From Larix sibirica (taxonomy: Eukaryota > Streptophyta > Pinopsida > Pinales > Pinaceae): DNA of 24,773 bases. The first letter of the stretch is position 1; each line of letters begins with the position of its first letter. The stretch is taken from contig NWUY0300037564.1 of NCBI GenBank assembly GCA_004151065.3, positions 8,944 to 33,716 on the forward strand, in the 5' to 3' direction. This document shows, in pieces, positions 1 to 9,875 of the stretch. Under the pieces are notes generated by a model that saw only the letters and a program-made list of their open reading frames with translations, was not told the DNA's origin and ran no database searches. A program made the translations under genes and the position numbers.

Positions 1-760
1 TCAACTACCACTCTTCAATCTCATCCTACACAACCCAAGGAATGGGATCCCCTTCTCTACATGTAGTCCCTCAAGATATCATAATTTCCTTCTAGTGCTC
101 TAATAAAGGATGGCTAGGGAATCTCACTACTGGGACTCTAGGGATTCTTTGTTATAGGACCAAATTCCTCTCACAATGGCACAATAACCATTGGAACATA
201 CTCCTATGGCAATTTTCATCAACATGCGTGGAAGTTCAATTATCAATATAACCGTAGTTTCTCCTCTCTTTTCCCCAATTCCTAACAGCATGAAGGATGC
301 TGAAAATGATTGCTATAATGGTGCTCTAAACTCAATTCCCAACCATTTGAAGGTTCTAAACATTCCATGTGGCACTCATGAGGAGAAAACTTTTCAACCT
401 TTAATCCTAGCTTAGGATAATATATAACAAGGCTAATTAATCCACTAATAAACATTGATTTAGGGACCTTATGGTATATTTCTAACTAAATTTTACAACT
501 AAGGCTACAGGAATTATGTTAATAGTTCACTAGGTTCCTCTCCATGTATTCCCCCCCTTTCACTTCCCCCACTTGTGGAATCATAGCCCACGATCTCTTC
601 TTTGTCCTTCTTCATTTGCAACCATCGATGATTTCCATGTTGTATACAAATGTAATATTTACTACATCTTTGGTCATCCTAGACCATTGAAGTTTGGTTT
701 CTATCCATTTCATCATTACATACATAATTAAATTTTGGGGTAAAAAATGGGGAGTTATAG
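1..760. other. AT-rich stretch with no identifiable gene
   Basis: I see no recognisable gene here. The only open frame of note, 191-415 on the plus strand (74 codons), has no motif I recognise and is about the length expected by chance in AT-rich DNA. By spacing, the last 300 bases should hold the upstream part of the left LTR of the element that follows, but I could not align them with the matching part of the right LTR (3293-3617). That part is either lost, replaced or too diverged to see. Confidence 0.4.
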
Positions 761-763
761 TAG

Positions 764-1293
764 CTCTTTCATTTATTGTTTTGATTTGCTTCATGGATAT
801 TTATTTAAACCTGTTGGTTTTATTTTAAATGGCCAATAAATATGGTGTCTAGTATTTGCAGCCATGGGAAGGAGTTCATAAATACCCCTCCCTTGATTGA
901 AAATCCATTTTCCTTGAGTTATTCTCCATGTAGAATTAGATCACGGTGCATGTGGTTCAAAAGATCATTCCTATACCTAAACTATATTGAATCCTTGTGT
1001 TTTTTGGCTTCTGGGTCACTCCCAAAACTAAAACTAAAATCTCTCTTTAGTTTTTTGAGACAACAATGATGCTATCTTTTTGAAACCCAACATGTGCATT
1101 ACAAGACAATATTTGATTCATTAGGGATACCCCGCCTCTAGCCCAAGAGTTGGTTCAAAGTTCTAACAAAATGTAGGAATTTTTCCTATACTCTATGTCC
1201 CTAAATTGACCCCCTCGGAGTGGGAAAAACCTAGGGTACAACAAAAAAACTAGCACCATTGTTAGGGAGATCATCTTCCTTGGGAATTTAACA
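764..1293 (+). repeat. Left LTR, 5' part missing or unrecognisable
   Basis: This is collinear with 3618-4120 but carries many substitutions and small indels, which implies an old insertion. The end is placed at TAACA (1293) because the right copy ends the same way at 4120. The bases that follow (ATTGGTGATTCC around 1300) could be a decayed tRNA-Met primer-binding site, but the match is weak. The upstream third of the LTR present on the right (3293-3617) has no visible counterpart here. Confidence 0.55.
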
Positions 1294-1844
1294 AGAAATT
1301 ATTGGTGATTCCATTGTTCATTTGATTGTTATATTTTTTCTTGTGGAAGGTAGGGGAATGTAAAATTATTCCTATTACGACTAACTACTCAGTACTAGTG
1401 GTGAGAAACCAGTGGCTCTTGAGGCAAAAATATTTCACCTAGCAACTCCACCTTGATTGTTTTAGTTGTTGAAATTACTCATGATGTGGATCCTTCCTAT
1501 CTTTGCACTTCAAGAAAATAATTTCGGATGAAAGAATCCATTGAGTAGATTCATTCAATAAGACATGAGATCCAAGAGATTGAAAAAGTGTAGAAATTAA
1601 GAATACTTATAGCTCGGTTTCCCATTGGCTCATTGGAGAAATCCAAGACTATAAAAAGTTGTAGTTTGTTTCTTTACTTTTTCATTACCCTAAAAATGCT
1701 AGTCATAATGAAGAAAATATTGAATATTATAATGTTGTATATTATGAATATGGGCAAGTAAGTTTTTAGAAATCTAATGCTGATTTTGATGCTACTAGTG
1801 TTGACGAATACTAATTTATTAGAAACTTTTATGATGTTGATTTC

Positions 1845-2192
1845 TTGGAATCAAATTTCCAAGATCAATATTTTGATTATGATGAAGTTATTGTCCACGA
1901 TTATTTTGAAAGTACTTTGATTTCTTCTCCATCTACAAAATCACAAGTGATATGTAACCCTACTTTTGTTGACAGTCACTCCCCTTTCTCTTCTCGTTTA
2001 AATCAAGTGGAAAAATCAATCGAAGATTCAATAGGAAGCGAATATGTCAAATATTGGATCAAAGAAGGAATGCCTGATGCTAATCATATCAATGGAGATA
2101 TTAAAGATGTCATTATTCCAAGTAAAGCAACATATAGAAGAATTGTGTTTTTAGGGTTAGATCGTTTTGAGCCCATCCTATCACTTTGTTGA
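1845..2192 (+). CDS. Unrecognised 115-codon open frame inside the LTR element
   Basis: This is the longest open frame in the interior of the 764-4120 LTR element, on the same strand as the element. The predicted protein is acidic and rich in Ser, Asp, Ile and Tyr, with no zinc knuckle, protease, RT or membrane segment that I can see. The frame stays coding-like for some way upstream (Asp/Tyr/Glu-rich from about 1730) but is cut by stops. It could be a relic of a Gag-like or captured host sequence. The listed start is simply the first ATG; there is no independent support for it. Probably not expressed as a functional protein. Confidence 0.25.
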   Translation: MESNFQDQYFDYDEVIVHDYFESTLISSPSTKSQVICNPTFVDSHSPFSSRLNQVEKSIEDSIGSEYVKYWIKEGMPDANHINGDIKDVIIPSKATYRRIVFLGLDRFEPILSLC

Positions 2193-2261
2193 TAGTAAAA
2201 AACCTTCTACGAGAAATAATACAAATTATTTGGTTGTGAACTCTTCTTAGTTAATTAATTT

Positions 2262-3080
2262 TATGGACTACCTTATTGCTAATTTTCATCAAAGATACAA
2301 GTTGATTCCTAGGCATCATGGTGTCAAATTTGCTTCTCCTTCTTCTTATGATAACCACCATGGTTGCATTGATTGTATTGATCATATATAGAAGACAACT
2401 CTCCAATATCATGTTGTGGAGAAGAAGTTGGGAACACTTGATAGAAAACATATGATTTCTCGTGACTTTCCTTACCCTTTGTTTGGTTCAAATAAAGGAG
2501 ATCAACATGATGAAATTGGCCATTCTCAGCATATTGGGTTGAATGATTAGGACAAACAATGTCTTTAATCTCATACGAATATTTCTAATGAAATTAACTT
2601 CCAATGTTCATATAACCATGTCTTTCACTTGGATTGCAAGGAGGAGGGTTAGTTCTTTGCTCCAAAAGAAAGGATTTTCAAGTTAGTCGTTCATGAAGGT
2701 CATGAGAATCCATTGGTGATGCTTTCAAAACTTGGTTATCTTCCTATGAACCTATGTGTTTAGTTGGTTGGATATGAAGGAGAAAAGAATTCTATGTTTG
2801 GGCATTTGGACCTAATGTGGATTTATAAAGTGGTAAGGAAAATGTGCAATAAAGAATTAGAATGAAAAAGAGGTTGTCAATTATATTCCTACACACTCCA
2901 AAAGATTTGCTACAACCATATAAATGAATACAATAGCAAGAATAAGGCACCAAGTCAACCCCAAATTTGGAAAGATGCAAAGAAGCTTCTATTCTAATTG
3001 AATCTAACAAAATCATAAAGAAAGCATTCACATTGGTGGAGGAAGAAAGTTTTCCTAACCTAATTTTGGGGCTCATGTAT
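2262..3080 (+). pseudogene. Decayed coding-like interior of the LTR element, family not recognised
   Basis: Read on the plus strand, this stretch gives runs of plausible protein broken by stops, for example a segment with Arg-His-His, Cys-Ile-Asp-Cys and Cys-x4-Cys patterns around 2300-2400 and a Lys/Glu-rich run around 2670-2800. None matches a domain I can name. I include it because the residue composition looks less random than the flanking AT-rich DNA and it lies in the element's coding strand and interior. It may be Gag or spacer sequence. Confidence 0.2.
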
Positions 3081-3281
3081 ATCTACCAACAATCTATAAT
3101 ATAGAAAAAACATTCTCATTTTAAGGGATCAAAAGTTCAAATTAGCAATAGATGAGGGAAACAAAGAAGCCATCTGAAACTAAAGATCTACCTGGAGCAT
3201 CATTCTTTCTACAAAATGAAGTAACTATTCCTAGTTTTCTCTTTCTCTTTTTCTCTCCATTCATATTCTCCCCACATTTCC

Positions 3282-3292
3282 AGGAGGGAGAT
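3282..3292 (+). other. Polypurine tract preceding the right LTR
   Basis: AGGAGGGAGA lies directly before ATTGTAATGA. A purine run ending at a TG that starts a long direct repeat is the standard plus-strand priming site of LTR retrotransposons. It sets the element's orientation (plus) and the right LTR start at 3293. Confidence 0.5.
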
Positions 3293-4120
3293 TGTAATGA
3301 TTGTGCAAACCCAAATGTTAGGTTGGCTACGAAAAATATTTAGTTGCCTACTAAGAGCCAATGCATGTCAATTTGGAAAATATTTAATGAAGAATATTAT
3401 AGCATCGATGGTGAGAAAATACACATGTGTCATTCTACCTCATTTCCTTTCTTCCTGGGAATATTTTTTATGTAATGGTTATGTGGAGAAACCCGAGATA
3501 GAGCTTAGTCAGCCCAACCCCTATTGCACTTTTCTATTTCTTATTTATTAATCGCAGAATCCTTATGTGAATTAGCTATTAGATCTACGTCACTAATGAA
3601 ATAATGTTCCATCTATTACTTTTGCATTTATTATGTCAATTTGCTTCAAGGATATTCATTAAACTTGTCAAATATATTTTAAATTCCTAATAAATTTGTT
3701 GTTTGGAATTTGTAACCATAAAAATAGTTCATAAAAACCCTTTACTTAACTTGTAAATTCAATTTCTCTAACTTATTTTCTATACAAAATTAAATCTGGA
3801 TACATATAATTCAAAATCATTCATATAACTAAAATCTATTGAATCCTTATATTATTTGGTTTCTTGGTCACTCCTAGAACGATACCTCAAAACTCCTTTT
3901 AGTTCTTTGACTCTACAATGATCATATCTTCTTAAAACTTGGTATGTGCATCGAATAGGATATATATCCATTAAGAATATGCCCTCTACCCCAAAAATGA
4001 GATCAAAAGTTTAAAACGTAGAAAGTTTTACCACACATCAAAGCACGACATTAACCTTGTGAAAATGACAACAACCCAAAGAACAACATTGTTGACTATG
4101 GAAGAGATGAAACGCTAACA
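3293..4120 (+). repeat. Right LTR (about 830 bp)
   Basis: It begins with TG just after a polypurine tract and ends in CA at 4120. Its second part (3618-4120) is collinear with the left repeat (764-1293). Its first 325 bases have no partner visible on the left. Two overlapping plus-strand open frames (3152-3343 and 3297-3551) fall across its start and are most likely chance frames. No target-site duplication could be identified because the left border is unclear. Confidence 0.5.
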
Positions 4121-4131
4121 CTCTCTCAAAT

Positions 4132-4243
4132 TATGCATTTTTATTTTACGTGCCATGTCACCATAAGAGTCCCCACTAACCATCCTTCAATCTTTTAAGA
4201 TAAAATAAAATAAAAATGCATAAAATGTTTAAGGCACGTAAAA
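4132..4243. repeat. Short imperfect inverted repeat beside the right LTR
   Basis: TATGCATTTTTATTTTA at about 4132-4148 is the reverse complement of TAAAATAAAAATGCATA at about 4206-4224. In addition TATTTTACGTGCC at about 4142-4154 is the reverse complement of GGCACGTAAAATA at about 4233-4245. The two pairings overlap, so alternative stems of 13-17 bp could form with a loop of 55-80 nt. It could be the remnant of a small terminal-inverted-repeat element. Confidence 0.4.
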
Positions 4244-4560
4244 TACAACCCATATTGTTTTTAAGTAACTATGGAGTGAGGATGTGGTGGACCCCACCTT
4301 CACATAAACCAAACATAAGGCAAGGAACTTGTGGAATGAGGTTTTGTGTTTTGTTTTTTTTAATAACGCGTGTCATTTACGGTAAATTTACTTCATAGTA
4401 AAGTAACTTGTATAACCCATATTTTTTAAATGACTTTGGACTGAGGATGCGGTGGACCCCTCCCAATGAACCAAACAAAAGTAGGGAAATTATGGAATAA
4501 GTTATTTTTTCAATTTTATTCTTTTTGATAACGCATGTCATTTATAGTAAAATAATAATA
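4240..4560 (+). repeat. Two-copy diverged tandem repeat, period about 167 bp
   Basis: The block at about 4240-4400 is repeated at about 4407-4560. Shared landmarks in order are AACCCATATT, GTGAGGATG/CTGAGGATG followed by GGTGGACCCC, AAACCAAACA/GAACCAAACA, TGTGGAAT/TATGGAAT, and AACGCGTGTCATTTA against AACGCATGTCATTTA. The copies differ by many substitutions and small indels, so the duplication is old. The open frame 4216-4398 lies inside unit 1 and has no recognisable product. Confidence 0.6.
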
Positions 4561-5190
4561 AAGTTATTTGAGTTCTATAAAACAATGACAAATAAAAAGG
4601 TTATGTGTTCAAACTCAATGACTATAACTGAGATGTCGAATTTGGAATCATCTATAAGAATGTGGAACCATGATACGAAAACCAAGCTCGAAGACGTATG
4701 CATTGAAGAGCAATTCCAAAGTATGTGTATAAAGGTGTGGTGGGGCCAAGAAAAGGGAACCATGCGGCATTCTTACACTTAAAGCGGGGAGGGGAGAAGT
4801 TTCATTAGAGAAATCGTGGTTGTTTAAAACTCTGATAGGTTAAATACTATTCCGATTCTCATTCATGAAAAATCTATTTGAAGGTTTAATCGAAGGGTCG
4901 GTCCATGAAGTGATATTCGGTGGGTCCAAGTAATTTAAGGGAGGGGTTGTAATCATTGTTAGGTTTTTTAATTATTTTCTAATTTAAAGTTACTTTATGA
5001 AAACCATTTTTTAATTAATTTATGAAATAATTATATTAATCCATTTAATAAAGTGAATTTAGTTTTTTTTTAAAAGAATGTCATAGGAGTAAGTTAAACG
5101 TTATACGTTTTGTAACATTTTTTTGTGATTTTTTTGTGTGTAAATATGGCTGAAATTGTTAAAATTGCAGATATACATTGCTGAAATTGT
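4561..5190. other. AT-rich spacer, no identifiable gene
   Basis: A plus-strand open frame at 4525-4782 (85 codons) starts inside the second tandem unit and has no recognisable domain. A GC-richer patch near 4780-4800 and a GGTGGGTCC-type motif near 4917 resemble pieces of the preceding tandem repeat but are too short to call. I see nothing else. Confidence 0.3.
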
Positions 5191-5193
5191 ATA

Positions 5194-5421
5194 ATCGGGA
5201 TGCCTAAGGGTTTTGGAGGGCGTTGAATCCATTTAGGTAATAAAAATGCAAGTTCAACAACAAAAACTTGCAATCTCAACAATGATTTGTCATCGGATTC
5301 CAACAAAAATGGCCCGAAAAGTGCAAAGCTTCTAACAATTAGCTTACTCCAATGCCATATTTCAAAATCCGCCACCACTCAAACACATGCTATAGTGAGC
5401 ACCATTCAATGTATCAATTGG
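5194..5421 (+). repeat. 228-bp exact duplicate, copy 1 (probable assembly duplication)
   Basis: This block, from ATCGGGATGCC to GTATCAATTGG, is identical base for base to 5423-5650. The two copies are separated by one N at 5422. In a window where every other repeat is visibly diverged, a perfect copy abutting an N is best explained by two contig ends that overlap and were joined without merging. Reading only one copy gives a continuous sequence from 5193 into 5651. Minus-strand open frames in both copies encode the same N-terminal 61 residues and are not independent evidence of a gene. Confidence 0.85.
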
Positions 5422-5422
5422 N
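5422..5422. other. Single ambiguous base (N) at a contig join
   Basis: One N separates the two identical 228-bp blocks. It probably marks a scaffolding or gap-filling join rather than a true base. Confidence 0.85.
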
Positions 5423-5650
5423 ATCGGGATGCCTAAGGGTTTTGGAGGGCGTTGAATCCATTTAGGTAATAAAAATGCAAGTTCAACAACAAAAACTTGC
5501 AATCTCAACAATGATTTGTCATCGGATTCCAACAAAAATGGCCCGAAAAGTGCAAAGCTTCTAACAATTAGCTTACTCCAATGCCATATTTCAAAATCCG
5601 CCACCACTCAAACACATGCTATAGTGAGCACCATTCAATGTATCAATTGG
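5423..5650 (+). repeat. 228-bp exact duplicate, copy 2
   Basis: Identical to 5194-5421. After this copy the sequence continues as unique DNA (GAATCAAGTG at 5651). The plus-strand frame through it (5581-5853, 90 codons) ends in a Lys/Tyr-rich tail inside the left arm of the long inverted repeat and matches no family I know. Confidence 0.8.
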
Positions 5651-5810
5651 GAATCAAGTGTATTATCCCAAGCACAATTTGGCATTGTCCATGTGGAGAG
5701 ATGCCATTGTATCAAAGTAATGTTTTTATGATCAATAAAGGAAGGATATTTTCTTGTGATTCCATTAAAGAGGTTTATAGTTCAATTTTGGATGTGTACG
5801 TTAGAAAGAA

Positions 5811-6706
5811 ATATTTTTTATTAAATGTGAAAGGGAACATGATAAACATGTAATTGATAAAGTTAAGTTTAATTAAAGTTGACTTGATTTTGACGGCTTA
5901 GATGCCCCTGGTTCGTGGTTTCTTAGCCAAAGGCAAACCCTACAAGTAAGGGGTACCACTAGCCAACAAAAAAAAAAGGTTGGCTTAAATGCAATAGGAA
6001 GGGAGTAAAGGTTAATGTTCCAAGTGTGATTTTGGCACTTACGAAGTGGAATACTTGGGTCACATAGTCAGTCAGATAGAGGTAGGAAAGAGATAAATTA
6101 AAATTGGCCTCATTACATGTAATGGTTTGCTTTAGTAGAATCATTTTCCCTAACTCTCTCATATTTTCTTGGTGTATGTTATTTTTGTGTTATTATGCAT
6201 TATCTTTAATGGTTTTTGTAAATGTTCCATACACTTACAAAGCTAGTTTCTTGGCAAATTTCATGGAAGACTTGTAAATTTGATCTCCTTCTCTCTCAAC
6301 ATTCAAGCCTTATATATATCTTGGGGGATGATATCCGAAAGAATTCAATGTCAAGAAGGAGGAGACTAAACCTATAAATCTTCCACGAAATTCACTAAAA
6401 ACTAGCTTTGTAGGTGTAAGGTACATTGATGAAAATCATTAAAGATAATGCATAATAACAACAAACAAAAAATACACCAAGAAACATAAGAGAGAGAGAG
6501 AGAGAGAGAGAGTTGGGGATGGATTATTCTATTAAGATGAAACCATTATATGCAATGAGGCAATTTTTAGGACCTCTCCTTCTCGGCCTTAACTATTTTC
6601 AAACTACCTTTTTATAATGACAACTTGTTGACGAATTCAACTTTGATTAAGCTTGAATTCATTAATTACATGTTCACCACGTTCGCTTTTACATTTAATT
6701 AAAAAG
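5811..6706. repeat. Long imperfect inverted repeat (potential 0.9-kb hairpin; foldback or MITE-like)
   Basis: The left arm (about 5811-6288) is an imperfect reverse complement of the right arm (about 6354-6706), with a loop of about 65 bp. A perfect 20-nt pairing is TATTATGCATTATCTTTAAT at 6191-6210 with its reverse complement at 6438-6457. Others are ACAAAGCTAGTTT (6237-6249) with 6399-6411, and AACATGTAATT (5845-5855) with 6664-6674. The left arm carries about 130 extra bases (roughly 5890-6020), including a small hairpin of AGCCAAC/GTTGGCT around a run of A. The pairing may extend weakly further out to about 5748 and 6778. No coding capacity is evident. It may be a foldback or MITE-like element, the paired ends of a decayed DNA transposon, or an inverted duplication that could be a source of double-stranded RNA. 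Confidence 0.65.
6489..6512 (+). repeat. (AG)12 microsatellite
   Basis: Twelve uninterrupted AG units lie within the right arm of the long inverted repeat. The corresponding place in the left arm (near 6152) has only a short CTCTCTC, so the run expanded after the arms were formed. Confidence 0.95.
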
Positions 6707-6789
6707 ATGTATTTAACACATCTAAATTTGGAATATAATTCACTCTAAGATTCATATCAAATTGGGGTAATCTCACATCAAGTGATCAC

Positions 6790-9090
6790 TAACAAACTCT
6801 GAGGTGAAGTGGAGCTTTGTTGTTGTTGATGAAATAGATTCATGAAGAAACCTTGCTAGCTTCCTTGGAACTTTTGAATGGATGACAAATATATCACCAA
6901 CTGCAAAGGCCACTAGTAACCCAACGAGACTTGATGAGAATGTATCTAAAGACCTATATTGACTTCCCATAGGAGTGTCTTACCAATCGAACTAACACTT
7001 AGGGCTAGGCAAAGTGGAACTTGTGAATGTGTAAAATAAATTTTATTTTTCAAAGTTAAGGATCATAAATTTGTCTCAATCAAGGAAAAGAGAACCGATG
7101 GAAGGAAAATAGGCTCAAACATTGGTATGTGGGGCACTATAAAAGAGGATTCACAACCAGTTCCATCAATCATTTATTTCCAAGCTTTTTGTAATTAAAA
7201 TTATATTGTATTCCACCCCTTCTTCTTCTCAAAAGTATGAAAGTAATGGCCATGAATATGGTAAATCTCAAGCATACTAAAATAACTTAGTGGCTTCCCC
7301 CCTTTCTGATCTATTCTTAAACTTATGATGCAAAGTGGTGAAAGGTTTTTGTCTCTCTTCCCCCTTTCTAGGTTATATTTGTGTTTGCAAGAAAAGTTGC
7401 AAGATATCATTCCCTATCATGTTAAGGGTTTTGATTAGTTCCCCTTGGAATCAATAAAATAGGAACTATTTTCTTATTTTGAGCTTTAAGAATAGTTGTT
7501 TTATTTTATATCCTGTATTTTAAACTATTGAAATGTTATTCAAATTCCTCAACATGTTTTTCATTGCTTAGACTTGAGGATGAATGGAATTCCACCCTAT
7601 GTGATACTCACAAATATTCATCTATCTGATTTACTATAATCCTTTCACTAGTTAAGATTGCCATCCTCTTATATAGTCAAAGATTGTTTATCTTTTCTTA
7701 ATATCTTTTACATTTTCCATTGACTCAAATTTGTATCCCACAGTTATGGAGAAATATTCCAATTGATAAGGAAATTATTGCCATACCTTAGAGATAATTT
7801 GTATCTATATTCTCTTCCACATTGTCATTTCTAAAGTACTTGAAAGTGTGACTATATAACTTGATGGTTTCACATCTATCCTATTTTTTTCCAAATTTAG
7901 GAAACCATTCACAATAAAATTTGAATATAAAAGAGGAATTGTTAAGATGGTCATGGGAAGTGCCTTCTAAGGTCAACTAAGGGTTAACCTCTTTATTCCA
8001 AGAGTCAACTTGGGGCTTAAAGTAGAGTGTGAGGACCTTGGCATCATTTCCTACATAAGCATATTGGGTAAAACATATCCCAATGTTGTCATGTCAAAGT
8101 ATTTATTGTAGTGTATAGCTTTCAATGTGCCTCAGAGTAGTGTTGCACCATATATAAACAATTGGCACGCATATTCAAAAAACAACATCTAAAAAATGCT
8201 TGTTGTAGTATGACCCTTTTTCATACCACCAAGGTTTCAAGTACTCCCAAGAAGTCGAAGTCGATTTATAATGTTGATCATGATTTTATAAATACCAATG
8301 ATAAATTATTTCTTTCCTTTTAATTTTGATTGAAATCTTACCGAAATCAAATAAAGATACCAATGAAGGAACTTTCTAAGTCTAATGATGAAGTCATGGA
8401 GCATCAATCATGTAATGAACGCTCAAAGCTGGATGAAGATAGTGCTTGTTTTTTGTATTCTTCCTCAAATAAAGAAAAAACAAACTATAAAGTGGTTTCC
8501 TAGAATCTCCCTGTGAGGTTATGAATATTATAACATGAAAGAAAGAAAGTGCGGAAGACAAGCTAGACCCCATATCATCACTAGAAGAAATAAATTTCCA
8601 CAACAATTATGCTTTTATCCCAAAACTTGTCGTGGAGAGTCAATAGCGGTTGGCCATGGCCCAGACCGTAAGGATCAAATTCTAATATACTATGAGCTTC
8701 AACCTATTCATCTCATTTAACAAAGAAGCTCAGGCCGTTGAATTGGTAGAAGGAAAAAAAGAAAATCAAAATCATAAAATGCTTTAAGCTCCTCTCCCAA
8801 TGGTGTGATATGATGGTGACCTTGTTTATTTATGATATGGACATGGAGGAAACACACTCAAAACATAATTCATTGAATAATACTTCCATTATGTCACAAC
8901 AATGACATACACATTTCCCCGGGTTAAGATGTCATCCTCTCCCCTTATCCTTTTGTTTTGTCCAATTTCTAGTAACAATGTGAACATGGAGAATATATTT
9001 TATCATATTCTATTCAATCCGTATAGCTGAAAAGGTGAATGAATTCGTGTAAGCAAAAGTTTACTCTCATGGTTTGTTTTAACATATATT
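6790..9090. other. AT-rich intergenic stretch, no supportable gene
   Basis: I read both strands and found only short open frames (for example 6773-6970, 7201-7410 and 8394-8606 on minus; 8535-8720 on plus) without domains, paralogous partners or coding-like composition. The 61-codon frame at 8535-8720 is rich in Arg, Lys and Cys at its start but matches nothing I know. A single TATAAA-type motif near 8150 stands alone. This is probably decayed transposon sequence. Confidence 0.35.
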
Positions 9091-9097
9091 GTCTACA

Positions 9098-9390
9098 ACT
9101 AGCTTTTTTTGAGTTATTATTGAAAGAAAACTAGCTTTTTTGAGTTACTACCGATAACACTTTAGATGTAAATTCAATTTACAGTTCAAATTAATAATGA
9201 AGACATAATGCAATTCTGGATGATTTCATTTTCCTTGAATTTACACTTCAAATTAATAACGAAGACATAATGCAATTCTGGATGATTTCATTTTCCTTGA
9301 CTTGATGACACTTCATATGTAAATTCAATTTACAGTTCAAATTAATAAGGAAGACATAATGCAATCCCGGATGATTTCATTTTCCTTGAC
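9098..9390 (+). repeat. Three-copy tandem repeat with a 60-bp core, plus a short 30-bp-spaced duplication
   Basis: The core, starting TTACAGTTCAAATTAATAA and ending CATTTTCCTTGA, occurs at about 9179-9238, 9240-9300 and 9331-9390. Copies 1 and 3 also share the preceding 28-30 bases (GATAACACTT/GATGACACTT followed by ATGTAAATTCAATT), while copy 2 lacks them. The spacings are therefore about 62 and 90 bp. The copies differ at only a few positions. Just upstream, ACTAGC followed by a T-run and GAGTTA is present twice about 30 bp apart (from 9099 and 9129). The pattern suggests replication slippage or unequal exchange of a compound unit. Confidence 0.85.
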
Positions 9391-9449
9391 TCGATGAATT
9401 TTATATAAGGTAGGGTACATAGGTGGTTTAATAAGATCATCGTATTCTC

Positions 9450-9542
9450 TAGTTGAGTGGTAGAATAGTGGTTTATGTCATGTTTCCATCTTTTTTTCAA
9501 TTTTAAATAGTTTGGTTTTATTTTGATCTAGGTTTGAATACC
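9450..9542 (+). ncRNA. Possible tRNA-derived (SINE-like) fragment: box A and box B
   Basis: TAGTTGAGTGG (9450-9460) resembles the RNA polymerase III box A consensus and GGTTTGAATACC (9531-9542) resembles box B. The spacing of about 80 bp is longer than in a normal tRNA, and no cloverleaf can be drawn, so this is not a tRNA gene. It could be a SINE head with an internal insertion, or chance. Confidence 0.25.
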
Positions 9543-9875
9543 CAATCAAGTTGTAAGAAGTTATGTTGGTCAAAATTTTATTTTCATTTTCTTTTTTAAA
9601 GTTTCTTCTCCACCCACTTGTGTTAAATTTCTAACTATATAATCCTCATTCATTATCATTGCATTAATAATGATTCTGTCGACTTATTATTTTTTTCTCT
9701 AGCCCTTTCTTTCTCCTATATTTACATTAAGGAGATTCATTTGAAGGATTATATTATCTTGTGCATTTGATATATTGTAATAGGAGGTTGGCCCCTCAAA
9801 GAGACTTCTTATTCACTCATTCTTTCACTTGAATTAAATGTGACAGTACTGAATTGGGTTTTTTTAATGCTTATT

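Larger units (their letters stand above)
764..4120 (+). mobile_element. Degenerate LTR retrotransposon without recognisable pol (non-autonomous or gutted)
   Basis: Two diverged direct repeats bracket about 2 kb of interior sequence. The shared part is 764-1293 on the left and 3618-4120 on the right, with long collinear similarity; for example ATTGAATCCTT at 986 and 3838 is followed in both by a matching TTGG...TTCT/CTTGGTCACTCC block. A purine-rich tract (AGGAGGGAGA, 3282-3291) sits just before a TG at 3293, the usual layout of polypurine tract and 3' LTR. Both repeats can be read to end in TAACA. The interior shows no RT, RNase H, integrase or protease motif in any frame. It is either a non-autonomous (LARD-like) element or an ancient one with pol deleted. 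The orientation comes from the polypurine tract. That it is an LTR element is reasonably sure; its family is unknown. Confidence 0.6.

Noticed and set aside
5094-5607. Two minus-strand frames sharing the same 61 residues as a duplicated gene
   Set aside because: They come from the exact 228-bp duplication around an N, so the second copy is probably an assembly artefact. The sequence matches no family.
8535-8720. 61-codon frame as a small gene or organelle-derived insert
   Set aside because: The Cys/Arg-rich translation suggested nothing specific, and no further coding sequence adjoins it on either side.
9441-9550. tRNA gene (an Asp-like GTC can be seen near 9477)
   Set aside because: The anticodon and acceptor stems do not pair, and the box A to box B distance is too long for a tRNA.
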